Assembly: GCF_018596315.1 (NCBI RefSeq)
Contig: NZ_JAHEAG010000002.1
Location: 310,001 to 374,000, forward strand
Length of the DNA stretch: 64,000 nt
Direction: 5' to 3'
DNA from: Bradyrhizobium sp. SRL28
GTDB taxonomy: Bacteria > Pseudomonadota > Alphaproteobacteria > Rhizobiales > Xanthobacteraceae
In this document: one piece after another, positions 18,322 through 26,509 of the stretch
Position numbering within the stretch: position 1 is the first letter of the stretch
Layout: every line of letters begins with the position of its first letter
Notes under the pieces: model-generated
What the model was told of the DNA's origin: nothing
Databases searched by the model: none
What the model saw: only the letters and a program-made list of their open reading frames with translations
Position numbers and translations under genes: made by a program

Positions 18322-19686
18322 ATGCGCCATCTGCAATTCGCGCGCTCGAACACCTTCCGCTGGGCGTTCATGGTGGCCGGCGTGTTCGCGGCCTTCATCC
18401 TGGTGCTGTTTGGATTCATCTACTGGCAGATCGACGGCTATCTGATCGCGCGATCCGACCGCGTGATAACGGCGCAACTGGATGGAATAGCCGGCCTTTC
18501 GCCTGAACGGCGTCTGGAGGCAACCGAAGAGCGCCTGAGGCAGGATCCCCGCGGCGTGCAGGTCGCGGCGATCTTCGCCGCCGACGGCCGCCGCATGATC
18601 GGAAATGTGGAGCAGCTGCCTGCCGAATTGCGGATCGACGGCCCGGCGCAAGGCGCAGATATCGTCAGGATCGATCGGGGGGACAAGGAGCGGCAGACGA
18701 TCCGCGCGATTGCACAGCGGATGACTAATGGCGACGTGCTGCTGCTCGGGCGCAAGGTCGACGAGGCCAGCGAGATCTCCCATGTCGTCGGGCAGGCGCT
18801 CGCGCTCGGTCTGCTGCCCGGGTTTCTCCTCTGCCTGCTGGCGGGCGCATGGCTCAGCGTGCGTGCGCAGAGGCGGGTCGAGGAGGTCAATCAACGGGTT
18901 CGGCGCATCATCGCCGGCGATCTCAGCGAGCGGCTGCCGCACCGTGCCGTCGACGAGCCGTTCTCGAAGCTCGCGGTCATCGTCAACGGCATGCTGGATG
19001 AAATGGAAACGATGATCCACGCGCTTGCCGGGGTCGGCAACGATATCGCCCATGATTTGCGGACGCCGCTGACCCGTGCCCGGCTTGCGCTGGAGCGCGG
19101 GCGTACCAACGCCCATTCGCTGGAGCAGCTTCAGGCGGTCGTGGACAAGGCCATCGCCGGCATCGATCAGTCACTGACGATCATCACCGCGCTGTTGCGC
19201 CTGGCCGAGATAGAAAACAGCCGCCGCTCGGCCGCCTTCGACGACGTTGCCCTGCAGGACATGCTGCGTGAGGTGGGTGATATCTACGAACCGATCGCGG
19301 AAAACAAGAACATCGCCCTGCATGTCGAGGCGCCTCATCCGCTCTCCGTGCGCGGCGACCGCGACTTGCTGATTGAGGCGGTCGCCAACCTCGTCGACAA
19401 CGCCATCAAGTTCACGCCGGAGGGCGGAACGGTGGACATAAGGTTGAGCCGCAGCGGAGACGAGACCGTCGTGAGCGTGAACGATAGCGGGCCCGGCATC
19501 AGCGAACAGGAGCGCGAAGCCGTGCTGCGGCGGTTTTACCGCTCCGACAAGATTCGAAATACGCCGGGCGTCGGTCTTGGCCTCAGCCTCGTCGCCGCCA
19601 TCGTGAAGCTGCATGGTTTTCGCCTGACGATCCAACCGGGGCCGGCCTGCAGGGTGGAGATTGCTTGTCCGGACCGGCGCGATTGA
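18322..19686 (+). CDS. Membrane sensor histidine kinase, partner of 17623 regulator
   Basis: 454 residues. Helix one at about 14-37, a periplasmic region of some 120 residues, a second helix (LALGLLPGFLLCLLAGAWLSV) and HAMP, then the H-box NDIAHDLRTPLTRARL with His244. The ATPase domain has N box NLVDNAIKFTPEGG, VNDSGPGI and GVGLGLSLVAAIVKLH. Complete and probably active. The sensed signal cannot be read from the periplasmic region, which has no cysteine or metal cluster. Confidence 0.9.
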   Translation: MRHLQFARSNTFRWAFMVAGVFAAFILVLFGFIYWQIDGYLIARSDRVITAQLDGIAGLSPERRLEATEERLRQDPRGVQVAAIFAADGRRMIGNVEQLPAELRIDGPAQGADIVRIDRGDKERQTIRAIAQRMTNGDVLLLGRKVDEASEISHVVGQALALGLLPGFLLCLLAGAWLSVRAQRRVEEVNQRVRRIIAGDLSERLPHRAVDEPFSKLAVIVNGMLDEMETMIHALAGVGNDIAHDLRTPLTRARLALERGRTNAHSLEQLQAVVDKAIAGIDQSLTIITALLRLAEIENSRRSAAFDDVALQDMLREVGDIYEPIAENKNIALHVEAPHPLSVRGDRDLLIEAVANLVDNAIKFTPEGGTVDIRLSRSGDETVVSVNDSGPGISEQEREAVLRRFYRSDKIRNTPGVGLGLSLVAAIVKLHGFRLTIQPGPACRVEIACPDRRD

Positions 19687-19708
19687 AGGCGATCACGTCG
19701 CCTCCCGC

Positions 19709-19993
19709 TCACCGCAGGGAGCGATCGCGGCCGGCGCCCCAGGGGCGTTCGTGCTCGTCATTGCGAACGGTCTTGCCGTAGCATTCGGCGGCGAGTCCCG
19801 ACGCCGTGGCCTGACATTCCGCATAGCTTGTGAAACTGCAGTCGGTGCCACCGTAGTCGTATGACAGACAAAAATGGCCCAACGGCACAATTGGTCCGGC
19901 CTGCGCTGTGGGAGCCGTCGCCGGGAAGAATGCAAGTGCGGAAAAAGCGATTGTCGAGGCAATCGCGACCTTCTGAATCGTTCTCATGGTCAT
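19709..19993 (-). CDS. DUF3551-type small secreted protein
   Basis: 94 residues (or 92 from the second ATG at 19987). A signal peptide ending near AQA precedes a DUF3551 pattern: CLSYDYGGTDCSFTSYAECQATASGLAAEC, four cysteines in the family spacing. The C-terminal 20 residues are basic and unlike the usual Pro/Phe/Tyr tail, so the end may have been altered by a frameshift. Role unknown. It is convergent with the histidine kinase gene and separated by 22 bp. Confidence 0.72.
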   Translation of the reverse strand: MTMRTIQKVAIASTIAFSALAFFPATAPTAQAGPIVPLGHFCLSYDYGGTDCSFTSYAECQATASGLAAECYGKTVRNDEHERPWGAGRDRSLR

Positions 19994-20323
19994 AGTCCAT
20001 CTAGGTCCTGCCCATCCTGAGATGGGGTGCGATGTCGATGAAATCGATTATAAAAAAATTCATTCTGCTTGCTGGTATCGTCGATGCGATGACGGGCCAT
20101 CAGCGAGTCGTGATCGGCCGAACCCGCAAATGAATTTGTACTTAATTGGTGTGAGGTGGCCTCGTGCATATCTTTTTGAGTGCGCCGAATTAGGTCCAAC
20201 ACGGAAAGCGTCGACTGCCCGGGGGCAGACCGCGCACTTATACGTTGGAGTGATCCATGTACTCACGACGAGCGTCAAATCCAGCAGAGAGGCTGCGGGC
20301 CAAAATCAGTTGAGGAGATCACG
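19994..20323. other. 330-bp gap between the DUF3551 gene and the PEP mutase-family gene
   Basis: Contains a small hairpin CCCATC-CTGA-GATGGG at about 20008-20023 and an AT-rich stretch (TTATAAAAAAATTC, around 20050). Divergent promoters must lie here. No gene seen. Confidence 0.5.
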
Positions 20324-21187
20324 ATGAGATCGAACGCCTTAAGAACATTTATTGAGGAAAAGTCGTTTGTGACCTGTCCCGGGGTCTTTGACCTGGTCTC
20401 CGCCAAGCTCGCCGATCGTACCAAGGCCGATGCGCTTTACATGACAGGCTATGGAGTCGTGGCGTCCTATCTCGGACTGCCCGATGCCGGACTGGCGACC
20501 TACTCACAGATGCTCGATCGCGTGCAAGCTATCGTTCAAACCGTGCGCAAGCCGCTGATCGCCGACGGGGATACCGGTTACGGTGGCCTGCTCAACGTTC
20601 ATCATACAGTTCGTGGCTACGAGAGGGCGGGAGCCGCAGCGATCCAGCTTGAAGATCAGCAGAACCCCAAGAAATGCGGCCACACGCCGAACCGCCACGT
20701 GATACCCGTCAAGGAAATGATCAACAAGCTGACGGTCGCGAGCGATGCGCGCTCTTCAAAAGACTTCCTGATCATCGCGCGCACCGATGCACGCACGGCG
20801 CTTGGCCTCGACGAGGCGATCCAACGTGGCGAGGCATATGCCAAAGCCGGGGCGGACGTTATTTTCATCGAGAGTCCGGAATCGGAAGCGGAGATGCGAA
20901 AGATCGGATCGTCCCTGGACGTGCCGCTGGTGTCAAATCAGCTGCACGGGGGCCGGACCCCCATCCTCAGCCGGGATAAACTCAGGGAAATCGGTTACCG
21001 GATGGCGATTTATCCGACAGCGGGCCTGCTCGCCACCGCTTATGCACTGAACAATGTCTATGGTTCGCTGGCCGACGGCAAGCCGGTGCAGGCGCCGCTC
21101 TATGACTTCAACGAGTTCAGCTCGTTGATTGGCTTTGAAGAGGTGTGGGATTTCGAGAAGAAGTACGCCCCGCTGCAAGCGAATTGA
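20324..21187 (+). CDS. Isocitrate lyase / PEP mutase superfamily enzyme
   Basis: 287 residues. The superfamily marks are present: Mg-binding IADGDTGYGG near residue 83, QLEDQQNPKKCGH with catalytic Cys118, and ARTDAR. The KKCGH form points to a C-C bond lyase (methylisocitrate lyase-like, oxaloacetate decarboxylase-like or carboxyphosphonoenolpyruvate mutase-like). Sequence alone does not settle which. ATG 20324 follows TGAGGAG. A cytochrome b561 gene begins nine bases after its stop, but with no obvious functional link. Confidence 0.85.
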   Translation: MRSNALRTFIEEKSFVTCPGVFDLVSAKLADRTKADALYMTGYGVVASYLGLPDAGLATYSQMLDRVQAIVQTVRKPLIADGDTGYGGLLNVHHTVRGYERAGAAAIQLEDQQNPKKCGHTPNRHVIPVKEMINKLTVASDARSSKDFLIIARTDARTALGLDEAIQRGEAYAKAGADVIFIESPESEAEMRKIGSSLDVPLVSNQLHGGRTPILSRDKLREIGYRMAIYPTAGLLATAYALNNVYGSLADGKPVQAPLYDFNEFSSLIGFEEVWDFEKKYAPLQAN

Positions 21188-21195
21188 GCCGCGGC

Positions 21196-21753
21196 ATGAC
21201 TGATCACTCAGAAAGTGCGCCGGAAGTCTATGACCGCACGACGATCACGCTGCACTGGGTGACCGCAATCCTCGTTGCGATCGAGTTTCTGATCGGCAGA
21301 ACGACGGGCCTTCTGCCGCGTGGCCCGCTTCGGGTCGACATCTGGTCCGTGCACGTCCTGTTCGGGTTTGCGTTCTCCGGCGTGGTGGTGGTGGGGTTGC
21401 TTTGGCGCGCGACACACGGCCGTAGATTGTCGCCGCTAAACGGCGGTGTCCTCCACTTGACCGCGGTGGCAACGCACCGGCTGCTCGATCTTCTATTGCT
21501 CATCATGGTTGCGCTGGGCATCACCAATGTGTTTGCGCATGGTTTTCCGCTATTCAATCTTTGGCACTTTCCGAAATTCGGCGGAGACGAATTCATGCGC
21601 AGCATCAATGCATGGCACGGATTGATCGCAAATGTGATTATCACCGTAGCACTGTTTCATTCCGCGGCCGCGCTTTTCCATCACCATGTGATCAAGGACG
21701 AGGTCTTGCGCGGGATGTGGCCGACCCTGCCAGGTCGAGCGAACGAACATTGA
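21196..21753 (+). CDS. Cytochrome b561-type membrane protein
   Basis: 185 residues with four hydrophobic helices. Haem-ligand histidines are placed as in bacterial b561 proteins: ITLHWVTAILVAIEF in helix one, WSVHVLFGFAF in helix two, and NAWHGLIANVIITVALFHSAAAL later. Such proteins shuttle electrons from quinol to periplasmic acceptors or superoxide. ATG 21196 is nearly contiguous with the upstream lyase gene, suggesting co-transcription. The frame extends upstream into that gene without a ribosome site. Confidence 0.85.
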   Translation: MTDHSESAPEVYDRTTITLHWVTAILVAIEFLIGRTTGLLPRGPLRVDIWSVHVLFGFAFSGVVVVGLLWRATHGRRLSPLNGGVLHLTAVATHRLLDLLLLIMVALGITNVFAHGFPLFNLWHFPKFGGDEFMRSINAWHGLIANVIITVALFHSAAALFHHHVIKDEVLRGMWPTLPGRANEH

Positions 21754-21828
21754 AGCGGAAGACGACGAGACCGCCATGTTGGCGCAAAGCGGTCGGTGAC
21801 GTTAGATCTCGTAGCTGCGGCTGGCCTT

Positions 21829-21944
21829 GCTCAAACTTCTCCATGATGGATTGGAGCAATAGTTCAGTGTTTTCAATCAGTTAGAGGGTGGTGTGTGCGC
21901 GATGTGTGCACTGGGAGATCAAAGAAAATCCAGAAACAACCAAC
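21829..21944. repeat. Dispersed repeat, joined copy (left plus right half)
   Basis: The left part (21829-21890) matches 34694-34758: shared GCTCAAACTT, CCATGATGG and TTAGAGGGTG in the same order. The right part (21881-21944) matches 59484-59547 over 64 bp with about eight differences (shared GGTGTGTGC, CGATGTGTGCA, GGGAGATCAAAGAAAATCCA). The copies at 34.7 and 59.5 kb each hold only one half. This is most of what the 410-bp gap before nicotinamidase holds. Confidence 0.7.
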
Positions 21945-22163
21945 AGGGGCAGCTGAACCGAAGGCGCTTCAATGCCAGCGGCGGGCCGATTGTTTCGGGA
22001 GGGCAAATTAAATGGTCGCTTCTTCTCGTTGCGGACCTCGAACCGTTACGCCCGCATGTCGGCTGACAGCAAGCAGCCGCGAATAATCGCCCGCTTGCAT
22101 TCCTGCTGTCAGCGCCCTTGTCTTGCGCTAGAGTTCAGTGCTCAAGAAAAACACAGGCCCAGA

Positions 22164-22787
22164 ATGCTGATCCGGCCAGGCAACGATGATTTGCTGCTTA
22201 TAATCGATGTGCAGAACGATTTCTGCCCCGGCGGAGCGCTTGCGGTTGCCGACGGCGATGCCGTGGTACCGGTCATCAATCGCCTCGCCGAACGCTTTGA
22301 CCACATCGTGCTGACCCAGGACTGGCATCCGTCAGGCCACAGCTCTTTCGCGACGTCGCATCCGGGAGCGAACCCCTTCGACAGCGTCGCCATGCCGTAT
22401 GGCCAGCAAACCCTCTGGCCCGAACATTGCCGGCAGGGAACTGCCGGGGCGGCCTTTCATCCGGAACTGGTGACCGACCGGGCAGGGCTGGTCATCCGGA
22501 AAGGCTTTCGCTCCGAGATCGATTCCTACTCGGCATTCTTTGAAAACGACCGGCACACGCCTACCGGTCTCGCTGGCTATTTGCGCGACCGCGGTTTGCG
22601 GCGAATCTTCATGGTCGGACTCGCTACCGATTTTTGCGTCCATTATTCCGCCGTGGACGCGCGCCGGCTCGGCTTCGACACCGTGCTTGTCGAGAGTGGA
22701 TGCCGGGCTATCGATCTGGCGGGCTCGCTGGATGCCGCCTGGGCAGGGATGGCCGAGGCCGGCGTGCAGCGTGTCAACGATCTTTAG
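22164..22787 (+). CDS. pncA: Nicotinamidase (PncA-type)
   Basis: 207 residues, isochorismatase-like fold. Catalytic triad: Asp in IIDVQNDFCPGG near residue 15, Lys in VIRKGFRSEIDSYSAFFEN, and Cys158 in GLATDFCVHYSA. The metal site is in TQDWHPSGHSSF. Converts nicotinamide to nicotinate for NAD salvage. ATG 22164 chosen since the protein then begins directly with the fold; the open frame to 21972 overlaps the repeat region. Convergent with the amiR-like gene 11 bp away. Confidence 0.93.
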   Translation: MLIRPGNDDLLLIIDVQNDFCPGGALAVADGDAVVPVINRLAERFDHIVLTQDWHPSGHSSFATSHPGANPFDSVAMPYGQQTLWPEHCRQGTAGAAFHPELVTDRAGLVIRKGFRSEIDSYSAFFENDRHTPTGLAGYLRDRGLRRIFMVGLATDFCVHYSAVDARRLGFDTVLVESGCRAIDLAGSLDAAWAGMAEAGVQRVNDL

Positions 22788-22798
22788 TGCTGTAATTG

Positions 22799-23401
22799 CT
22801 ATGCGGTTCGTGTCGTCCGGTTCGGCATTCCACCGGCCGCGATGATTTCCGCGCTCAAGACCTCGATCGTCGTGCGATGGCGCATCGCGGTCTGTCGAAT
22901 GAGTGCGAACGCATCCGTCTCCGACATATCGTGACCGCGCATGATCTGCAGAACGGCAGAGAGCACGACGCGCCGGGATCGAATGCGATCCTCCAGCTTT
23001 TCTATGTGTGCCGCGTCTTCAACCCTTCGTTGGGCGGAATCGAACGCAACCACCAGCGCGGTGTATAGTCCCGCCGATCGCAGCGGCTTGACGAGAAAAG
23101 ACGCCGGCCGCAGATCGAGCAACCATTTTAACCGGCTGGGCGTTTCCGTTCCGATCAGCGCGATGATCGGCACGCTGCCTTTCCACAATGTGGCCTGATC
23201 GGACTTGATGGGAATGGCGTCCGCATCCATCAGGATGACGTCAACGGCCTGGTTCGGCGGTGGTGGCCCGGCCGGATCGTGCTCTGAAATCGTCATGCCC
23301 AGACGGCTGAGCTGGCGGCGCACGATAGCGATATCGCGCTCATCTCTCATCACCAAGAGAGCGCGACGGCCGCGGACGGAGAAAGGCGATAGCTTGGTCA
23401 T
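22799..23401 (-). CDS. amiR: AmiR-type ANTAR antiterminator
   Basis: 200 residues, close to Pseudomonas AmiR (196). A pseudo-receiver domain (VDVILMDADAIP; no standard phosphorylation pocket) is followed by a coiled coil (RRVEDAAHIEKLEDRIRSRR) and an ANTAR RNA-binding domain (AVLQIMRGHDMSETDAFALIR then AMRHRTTIEVLSAEII). The start overlaps the amiC-like stop by four bases. It should bind the leader RNA of the divergent amidase operon, where an intrinsic terminator is seen, and prevent termination when inducer is present. Confidence 0.88.
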   Translation of the reverse strand: MTKLSPFSVRGRRALLVMRDERDIAIVRRQLSRLGMTISEHDPAGPPPPNQAVDVILMDADAIPIKSDQATLWKGSVPIIALIGTETPSRLKWLLDLRPASFLVKPLRSAGLYTALVVAFDSAQRRVEDAAHIEKLEDRIRSRRVVLSAVLQIMRGHDMSETDAFALIRQTAMRHRTTIEVLSAEIIAAGGMPNRTTRTA

Positions 23402-24582
23402 TTCACGATACGCAGATGGGTTGAGCGCTTCGTCATCGCATCATTGCTCTTTCCCGGCCTCGTGCCAATCGCCGCGAGATCGAGGTTCGAAAGATAGGGA
23501 TCGGGACGTTCAGGGGCATCCGCCTCCCAGAAGATGTTGAACTGGCATCCAGGCACGGAGCGTGCCAATCGCGGCGTCAGGAAGCAGTGATTGTTGTCGG
23601 GGTCGACCCATACCGGCCCCTGCGGGGAATCGTAGCGATGATTGGCCGCAGCGCGCCGGACGGCGCCAACGTCCGCCGATCCCGCGCGGCGGATGGCGCG
23701 AGCGAGCAGCATGACACAGACATAAGTCGACTGTCCATCGACGGAGGGGCTGCTGTCCGCGCCGTGGCGGGCCTTCCACCGCGCCACAAAAGCGCGATTT
23801 TCGAGCCCCTCGATGCTCTCGAAATAAGCAGATGAGGTGATGCATCCGACCGACGCCGCCGACCCGATCAGCTTGAGCTCGGGCTCGCACAGGCTGCAGC
23901 TCAGCATCGGAATCGAGAGGCCGGCACGCGACGCCGCCGCGTGCAGGGCGCGCATGAAGGCGTAGCTTGATTCACCCACCAGCGTATTGAACACAACCGG
24001 CGGCCTTCGGTCGACGACCTCATTGACGATGTGGTCCACGGCGGTCTCGCCGAGTTCCAGCAGTCGTTCGGCAAGAATATGTCCGCCTGCGCTGGTCACG
24101 ATTTCACGGATGACCCGGTTCATTTCCCAGGTCCAGATATAGTTCGACCCGATGCAGAACACGTCAATCGCGATGTGGTCCAGCATATGGCGCACGAGCG
24201 GCACGACGTGCTGATTGGGCGCGGCTCCGACATAGATGACGTTGTCGCTGCTTTCGAACCCTTCATACCGTGCCGGGTGCCAGAGCAGCCGCTCGGTCCG
24301 TTCGACGATCGGGATAACCTGCTTGCGTGAGGCCGACGTGTAACAGCCGACGATATGATCGACACGCTCTTCGCGGATCAGATCTGCGCAGGCGGTATGA
24401 TACCCGGCGACAACCCCGCCGGGGTCGCGCAGGTGAGGCGTGAACGTGAAATCGAATCCTTCGCTCTGATTGATTTCGTCGACCGCCATCAACGCGCTTT
24501 TGCGCATCTCGCCAGCCATCATGGCGTAAGGTCCCGATTGGGAAAATACGAGGCCAAGAGGGATGGACGGCTTGGTCATCAA
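23398..24582 (-). CDS. amiC: AmiC-type amide sensor (cytoplasmic type I binding protein)
   Basis: 394 residues of the AmiC/FmdD/UrtA binding-protein family. It starts MMTKPSIPLGLVFSQSGPYA with no signal peptide, so it is cytoplasmic, as expected for AmiC, which sequesters AmiR until an amide binds. Family segments: DHIVGCYTSASRKQVIPI, LLWHPARYEGFESSDNVIY and VGESSYAFMRALHAA. It precedes and overlaps the amiR-like gene and diverges from the amidase/transport operon whose periplasmic binding protein is a distant paralogue. Confidence 0.9.
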   Translation of the reverse strand: MMTKPSIPLGLVFSQSGPYAMMAGEMRKSALMAVDEINQSEGFDFTFTPHLRDPGGVVAGYHTACADLIREERVDHIVGCYTSASRKQVIPIVERTERLLWHPARYEGFESSDNVIYVGAAPNQHVVPLVRHMLDHIAIDVFCIGSNYIWTWEMNRVIREIVTSAGGHILAERLLELGETAVDHIVNEVVDRRPPVVFNTLVGESSYAFMRALHAAASRAGLSIPMLSCSLCEPELKLIGSAASVGCITSSAYFESIEGLENRAFVARWKARHGADSSPSVDGQSTYVCVMLLARAIRRAGSADVGAVRRAAANHRYDSPQGPVWVDPDNNHCFLTPRLARSVPGCQFNIFWEADAPERPDPYLSNLDLAAIGTRPGKSNDAMTKRSTHLRIVK

Positions 24583-24703
24583 GTAGCTCGAGTGCTGTGC
24601 GGCAACTGTCTCGTCGCAAGAAAGCAGGCCTTGTTCCCTTGTATCATCAATCTGCGCTGCGCGTCATTCGAGCCACAAGCATAAAAAACGTGCTGGCTTC
24701 GCA

Positions 24704-24733
24704 TTGACAAGGCTGGCGACGCTAAGACAGAAT
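24704..24733 (+). promoter_or_regulatory. Sigma70-like promoter of the amidase operon
   Basis: TTGACA (24704-24709), 18-nt spacer, then CAGAAT (24728-24733). This places transcription start near 24740, giving a leader of about 185 nt that includes the terminator at 24858. Confidence 0.5.
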
Positions 24734-24857
24734 ATCTCGGTACGTGAACGCGTGCATGGCGAAAGAGTTCTCGCGCAGCCGATGACGTCTGAGTGAAGAC
24801 TTCCAAGTTTCGTTCTGCATCGTAACCTACGCGACCATCGATATCAGCGGCATTGAT

Positions 24858-24895
24858 GCCATTCGGGGCCTTTTCGGGCCGCGGATGGCTTTTTT
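24858..24895 (+). terminator. Leader intrinsic terminator (attenuator) before amidase 1
   Basis: GCCATTCGGGGCC pairs with GGGCCGCGGATGGC (12 pairs, one G-G mismatch, one G-U) around a TTTTC loop and is followed by TTTTTTCGTTTT. It lies only 30 nt before the amidase ATG, so it can only act on that gene. Just upstream, GGC-ATTGAT-GCC (24849-24860 region) offers a hexaloop with A at 1 and G at 4, the ANTAR-target pattern, and shares its 3' arm with the terminator stem. Confidence 0.78.
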
Positions 24896-24925
24896 CGTTT
24901 TGTCTCCCAAAGACGGGAAATGGGC

Positions 24926-26443
24926 ATGGCAGTTCGCCTTCCGACGCTGGACCAGATTGATCGCCTCGGATCTGACTTTGGTCTCGTTCTCACCGCAGAC
25001 GAGATTGCTGGATTTCAGGAGGCCTTCAAGGGACCGCTGGCCTCTTACGGCCGGTTGGACGAATTGGTGCCGCCAGCCCTGGCGCCGATTGCTCCGCGAT
25101 CGCCGGGCTACCGGCCTGCGGCATCGGAAAATCCTTACGGTGCCTGGTACTGGAAAACGAATATCAAGACCGGCGCGGAAGGACTGTTGAGCGGCAAGAA
25201 GGTCGCGATCAAGGACAACATCTGTGTCGCGGGCGTCCCGATGATGAACGGCTCGGCACTGCTTGAAGGCTACGTCCCCGAACTCGATGCCACCGTGGTG
25301 ACGCGTATTCTCGACGCCGGAGGCACCATCGCCGGGAAGGCGGCATGCGAGGATCTCTGCTTTTCAGGGGCAAGCCATACTTGCGCAGGCGGCGTGATCC
25401 GCAACCCCCACAATCCGAGCCACAGTGCCGGCGGCTCGTCCGGTGGCAGCGCCGCGCTGGTGGCGGCCGGTGAAGTAACGATGGCGCTCGGCGGAGACCA
25501 GGGCGGCTCGATCCGTACGCCGTCAAGCTGGTGTGGCGTTTATGGCCTGAAGCCGACCTGGGGGCTGGTGCCGACCACCGGCTCGATGCCGATCAGCTAC
25601 TCCGTCGATCATTGCGGTCCGATGTGCGCGTCGGTTGAGGACGTCGCGCGCCTGTTGACCGTTATCGCTGGCCACGACGGCTGGGATACGCGAACGATCG
25701 CAGCGCGCACCGGCGACTATATGGCCGCGCTCGGCAATCCCGCGAAGGGACTGCGCATTGGCGTGCTGCGCGAAGGATTTGGCCACCCGGAGAGCGATCC
25801 CGCGGTCAACGAGAAGGTGCGGCAAACCATTGCGGCGCTCGGGCGGGCCGGCATCGCAAGCGAAGAGGTCTCCGTGCCCTGGCATCTCGATGGACCGCAT
25901 GTCTGGAGCGGCATCATTCTGGAAGGCGCTGCCGAGATGATGCTCAAGGGCTATGGCGTCGGCAACAATGTCCCGGGCTACTATCCGCTATCGATGCAGG
26001 AGGCCCTTGCGCGCGGCATGGGAACGCGGATCAACGACGTGTCGCCGACCGTCAAGCTGGTGCTGATGCTCGGCGAGTACATGCACCGGCATTATCATGG
26101 GCGCTATCATTCGAAGGCACAAAATCTGCGGGTTTTGCTGCGTCGCGCCTACGATGAAACGCTGCAAAAGTTCGATGCGCTGGTGATGCCGACCATTCCC
26201 TTTACCGCAACGCTGATCCCGCCGCCCGATGCGCCGCTGAATACCGTGATCGATACCGCATTGAACATGCAGGCCAACACCTGCTCGTTCGACGTGTCCG
26301 GCCATCCTGCCTTCACCGTGCCTTGCGGCCGCATCGATGGATTGCCGGTCGGCCTGATGCTGGTCGGGCGCCACTTCGAGGAAACGACATTGATACGTCT
26401 GGCTCGGGCGATCGAGGCCGGTGGAGACTGGAAGTTGAACTAG
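24926..26443 (+). CDS. Amidase 1 (amidase-signature family)
   Basis: 505 residues. The Ser-cisSer-Lys triad is intact: Lys96 (VAIKDN), Ser171 (AGGSSGGSA) and Ser195 (GGDQGGSIR). It is strongly paralogous with the second amidase at 32209, with identical triad spacing. Such enzymes hydrolyse aliphatic or aromatic amides, including those from nitriles. ATG 24926 (MAVRLPTLDQ) matches the paralogue's start; ATG 24920 is also possible. First gene of the amide operon, behind a leader terminator. Confidence 0.9.
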   Translation: MAVRLPTLDQIDRLGSDFGLVLTADEIAGFQEAFKGPLASYGRLDELVPPALAPIAPRSPGYRPAASENPYGAWYWKTNIKTGAEGLLSGKKVAIKDNICVAGVPMMNGSALLEGYVPELDATVVTRILDAGGTIAGKAACEDLCFSGASHTCAGGVIRNPHNPSHSAGGSSGGSAALVAAGEVTMALGGDQGGSIRTPSSWCGVYGLKPTWGLVPTTGSMPISYSVDHCGPMCASVEDVARLLTVIAGHDGWDTRTIAARTGDYMAALGNPAKGLRIGVLREGFGHPESDPAVNEKVRQTIAALGRAGIASEEVSVPWHLDGPHVWSGIILEGAAEMMLKGYGVGNNVPGYYPLSMQEALARGMGTRINDVSPTVKLVLMLGEYMHRHYHGRYHSKAQNLRVLLRRAYDETLQKFDALVMPTIPFTATLIPPPDAPLNTVIDTALNMQANTCSFDVSGHPAFTVPCGRIDGLPVGLMLVGRHFEETTLIRLARAIEAGGDWKLN

Positions 26444-26509
26444 GACGAACGAGTCAAATCTGACTTTGGCGTGCGATTTGCATCGTCGCCAAGCTTCGAG
26501 GATATCGCG

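Noticed and set aside
17404..19116. 570-residue minus-strand frame opposite the two-component genes
   Set aside because: Antisense to both regulator and kinase, no motif and no ribosome site.
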